Of a DNA stretch of 64,000 nucleotides, positions 61,897 to 64,000 are shown piece by piece. The position numbers and the translations under genes are program-made. Each line of letters starts with the position of its first letter. Positions within the stretch are counted from its first letter, which is position 1. Origin of the DNA: Polynucleobacter sp. MWH-Jannik1A5 (GTDB taxonomy: Bacteria > Pseudomonadota > Gammaproteobacteria > Burkholderiales > Burkholderiaceae); assembly GCF_018881795.1 (NCBI RefSeq), contig NZ_JACVPQ010000001.1, forward strand, positions 1,336,721 to 1,400,720. The letters run 5' to 3'. The notes below the pieces were generated by a model. The model made no database searches and was not told the DNA's origin. It saw only the letters and a program-made list of their open reading frames with translations.

Positions 61897-62874
61897 TTAA
61901 GCAACCGCTAGTGGGATGAGGTACGCATTACTAAATTCATCAGCAATATGATTAATGCGCTCTAGAAATTCTTCAATAAATTCTTCTAAGCCCTGCTCAA
62001 ACACCTCATCGATATCGGAGTAATCCATGCTGGCTTTGAGTTTGCCAAGTAAGCGTTCAATTTCTTTGGATTGCTGATTCTTTACCTCGGAAATAAGGGG
62101 AATGAGTTCATTTACGCAGCATACTAAGGAACGCGGCATTTGTTTATTAAAGATCAGTAGCTCAGCAACTTGTTTTGGGGTTACTTGATCGGAATAAATT
62201 TGACGGTAAATCTCAAATGCGGAAACTGAGCGAAGTAATGCAGCCCAGTGGTAAAAATCAAAGAATTCCCCATCGGTACCTTCATCTGAGGATTTATTGG
62301 CACCAAGTACCTTTATCGTTGCTTGATCTTCATATTTCGTTTCTAAGATACGGGCAGTATTGTCGGCACGCTCAAGCAATGTTCCAACGCTAATAAAGTA
62401 GAAAGCCTCGTTCTTCAGCATCGTGCCATAGAGAACGCCTCTAGAAAGGTGGCAGCGGTGCTTGACCCATTCCAATAGGCGGCTAGGATCAGCTTGATGC
62501 CTTGCTTCCAGAATGCGCTGTAACTCAAGCCAAGTCGTATTCTGGGTTTCCCACACCTCCGAAGTGATCTTGCCGCGAATCACGCGTGCGTTTTCACGGG
62601 CGGCATATAAGCAGGAAACAATGCTCGAAGGATTGCTGGTTTCATAAATCATGAAATCCAACACATTTTCACGATTAATCACATCATATTTACTGAGGAA
62701 TGCCTCCTCCAACTTAGAAATCGTGAGTAGCTTTTTCCAGCTTTGTTCCAAAAACTCAGTAGGTTGTGGCAGCAGGGATGTTTGATGATTGACATCAAGC
62801 ATGCGGGCGGTATTTTCTGCGCGCTCGGTATAGCGAGCCATCCAATAAAGACAATCAGCGGTACGGCTAAGCAT
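61897..62874 (-). CDS. Alpha-E domain protein (DUF403)
   Basis: The 325-residue all-helical protein begins MLSRTADCLYWMARYTERAENTAR in the usual family form (residues 1-24), with ERADNTARILE later. Alpha-E proteins have no confirmed activity and are found beside circularly permuted ATP-grasp and transglutaminase genes in predicted peptide-synthesis operons. It is 13 nt after the ATP-grasp gene. Confidence 0.93.
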   Translation of the reverse strand: MLSRTADCLYWMARYTERAENTARMLDVNHQTSLLPQPTEFLEQSWKKLLTISKLEEAFLSKYDVINRENVLDFMIYETSNPSSIVSCLYAARENARVIRGKITSEVWETQNTTWLELQRILEARHQADPSRLLEWVKHRCHLSRGVLYGTMLKNEAFYFISVGTLLERADNTARILETKYEDQATIKVLGANKSSDEGTDGEFFDFYHWAALLRSVSAFEIYRQIYSDQVTPKQVAELLIFNKQMPRSLVCCVNELIPLISEVKNQQSKEIERLLGKLKASMDYSDIDEVFEQGLEEFIEEFLERINHIADEFSNAYLIPLAVA

Positions 62875-62887
62875 GTTTACTCTTTCC

Positions 62888-64000
62888 TTATTTCTCTAAC
62901 ACCCAGGTGTCTTTAGTTCCACCACCCTGGGAGGAGTTCACTACTAAAGAACCTTCTTTAAGCGCAACCCTAGTCAATCCACCTGGCACCATCTTGATGG
63001 TTTTGCCTGAAAGTACAAAGGGTCTTAAATCGATATGCCTTGGTGCAACACCTGACTCCACAAAAGTAGGGCAGGTAGAGAGCGCTAAGGTCGGTTGAGC
63101 AATATATTTGTCTGGGTTTGCAATCAGATGCGTTCTAAATTCTTCAATCTCTGCTTTGGTAGATGCTGGGCCCACCAACATGCCATAGCCACCAGCACCA
63201 TGAGTGAGTTTGACAACTAGCTTATCTAAATTCGCTAAGGTGTATGCCAGATCATCCGTTTTGCGACACTGGAAAGTAGGAACGTTATTGAGGATGGGTT
63301 TTTCGCCAAGATAAAACTCAATCATCTCGGGTACGTATGGATAAATTGATTTGTCATCGGCAATGCCGGTGCCAATCGCATTGGCTAAAGTAACGTTACC
63401 AGCACGATGGGCAGATAAGAGTCCTGCAACACCCAAGGTTGAATCGGAGCGGAATGCCAGAGGATCTAAGAAGTCATCATCAACGCGACGGTAGATTACA
63501 TCCACTCGCTCGGGGCCCTGAGTGGTACGCATGAAGACTTGTTCATTTTTAACAAACAGATCTTTGCCTTCAACCAGCTCCACACCCATCTGTTGCGCAA
63601 GGTAGCTGTGCTCAAAGTAAGCGGAGTTATACATGCCAGGCGTTAGCACCACCACATTTGGTTTTTTAACGTCATCTGGTTTAACGGATTTAAGGCATTC
63701 GAGCAAAAGATCGGGGTAGTGCTCTACAGGGGCAATGCGATACTTCTGAAATAGATCAGGGAAGAGGCGCATCATCATCTTGCGGTCTTCAACCATATAA
63801 GACACGCCGGAGGGAACACGTAAGTTATCTTCTAGTACGTAGAACTCGCCTTCACCGGCACGTACGATATCGATCCCAGCAATTTGTGCATAGATGTCAC
63901 GTGGCACACTGACATTGCGCATCTCAGGGCGATATTGTGCGTTGTTATAAATTTGCTCGGCTGGAACAATTCCTGCTTTGATAATTTCTTCATCGTGATA
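62888..64000 (-). CDS. Circularly permuted type 2 ATP-grasp protein, N-terminus cut by window edge
   Basis: The frame is open from the window edge to the stop at 62888 (370 residues visible of about 470-490). Recognisable parts are REPMRN-like [12 protein letters not shown], the [24 protein letters not shown] region, [12 protein letters not shown] and [12 protein letters not shown]. It is the DUF404/DUF407 family, predicted to form peptide bonds with ATP. An internal ATG at 63922 is not the start, since upstream codons continue the family sequence. It is the first visible gene of the operon with alpha-E, transglutaminase and Anbu. Confidence 0.93.
   Translation of the reverse strand, partial: YHDEEIIKAGIVPAEQIYNNAQYRPEMRNVSVPRDIYAQIAGIDIVRAGEGEFYVLEDNLRVPSGVSYMVEDRKMMMRLFPDLFQKYRIAPVEHYPDLLLECLKSVKPDDVKKPNVVVLTPGMYNSAYFEHSYLAQQMGVELVEGKDLFVKNEQVFMRTTQGPERVDVIYRRVDDDFLDPLAFRSDSTLGVAGLLSAHRAGNVTLANAIGTGIADDKSIYPYVPEMIEFYLGEKPILNNVPTFQCRKTDDLAYTLANLDKLVVKLTHGAGGYGMLVGPASTKAEIEEFRTHLIANPDKYIAQPTLALSTCPTFVESGVAPRHIDLRPFVLSGKTIKMVPGGLTRVALKEGSLVVNSSQGGGTKDTWVLEK

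Overview
The window looks like chromosomal DNA of a betaproteobacterium of the Burkholderiaceae. I infer Polynucleobacter or a very close relative, because the genome is compact, moderately AT-rich and uses TTG/GTG starts freely, and because housekeeping blocks such as smc-zipA-ligA, rpsB-tsf-pyrH-frr-uppS-cdsA-dxr-rseP-bamA-skp-lpxD-fabZ-lpxA-lpxB-rnhB and ppsR/ppsA appear in the expected order. No 16S gene is present, so the genus is an inference. No prophage, insertion sequence or CRISPR array was seen.

Layout. Positions 1-8877 form an accessory catabolic region: a leftward IclR regulator - BKACE enzyme - GMC oxidoreductase operon, divergent from a rightward biotin carrier - carboxyltransferase - NitT/TauT-type ABC transporter - TauE/SafE exporter operon. 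Positions 8880-9400 carry two small unrecognised genes and a terminator. Then come fpr (ferredoxin-NADP reductase, leftward) and ackA (acetate kinase, rightward). Leftward rpfE-like - recJ - prfB (with an intact programmed frameshift) - lysS follow, divergent from lolC-lolD-tatD-comEC-lipoprotein. A tRNA-fMet (leftward, with its own promoter and terminator) separates these from kup, a small secreted coiled-coil gene and radA. prmB, dapE and dapD run leftward; smc, zipA and ligA run rightward. An AT-rich single gene for a 2-oxoglutarate/Fe(II) oxygenase sits between ligA and the leftward map-glnD pair.

From 41.7 to 56.7 kb runs the long rightward block for translation (rpsB, tsf, frr), UMP kinase, isoprenoid and phospholipid precursors (uppS, cdsA, dxr), outer-membrane assembly (rseP, bamA, skp) and lipid A synthesis (lpxD, fabZ, lpxA, lpxB), ending with rnhB and a TrmH-family rRNA methyltransferase. 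ppsR and ppsA are divergent. The right edge holds a leftward operon coding for a circularly permuted ATP-grasp protein (running off the window), an alpha-E protein, a transglutaminase-like protease and Anbu, the bacterial proteasome-like peptidase. This is a predicted peptide synthesis/cleavage system of unknown substrate.

The best candidates for under-described biology are (a) the biotin carrier/carboxyltransferase pair, which has no local biotin carboxylase or sodium-pump subunits and is tied to a TauT-type transporter and a BKACE/GMC operon, and (b) the Anbu - transglutaminase - alpha-E - ATP-grasp operon, whose Anbu carries an unusual Lys/Ala-rich tail.
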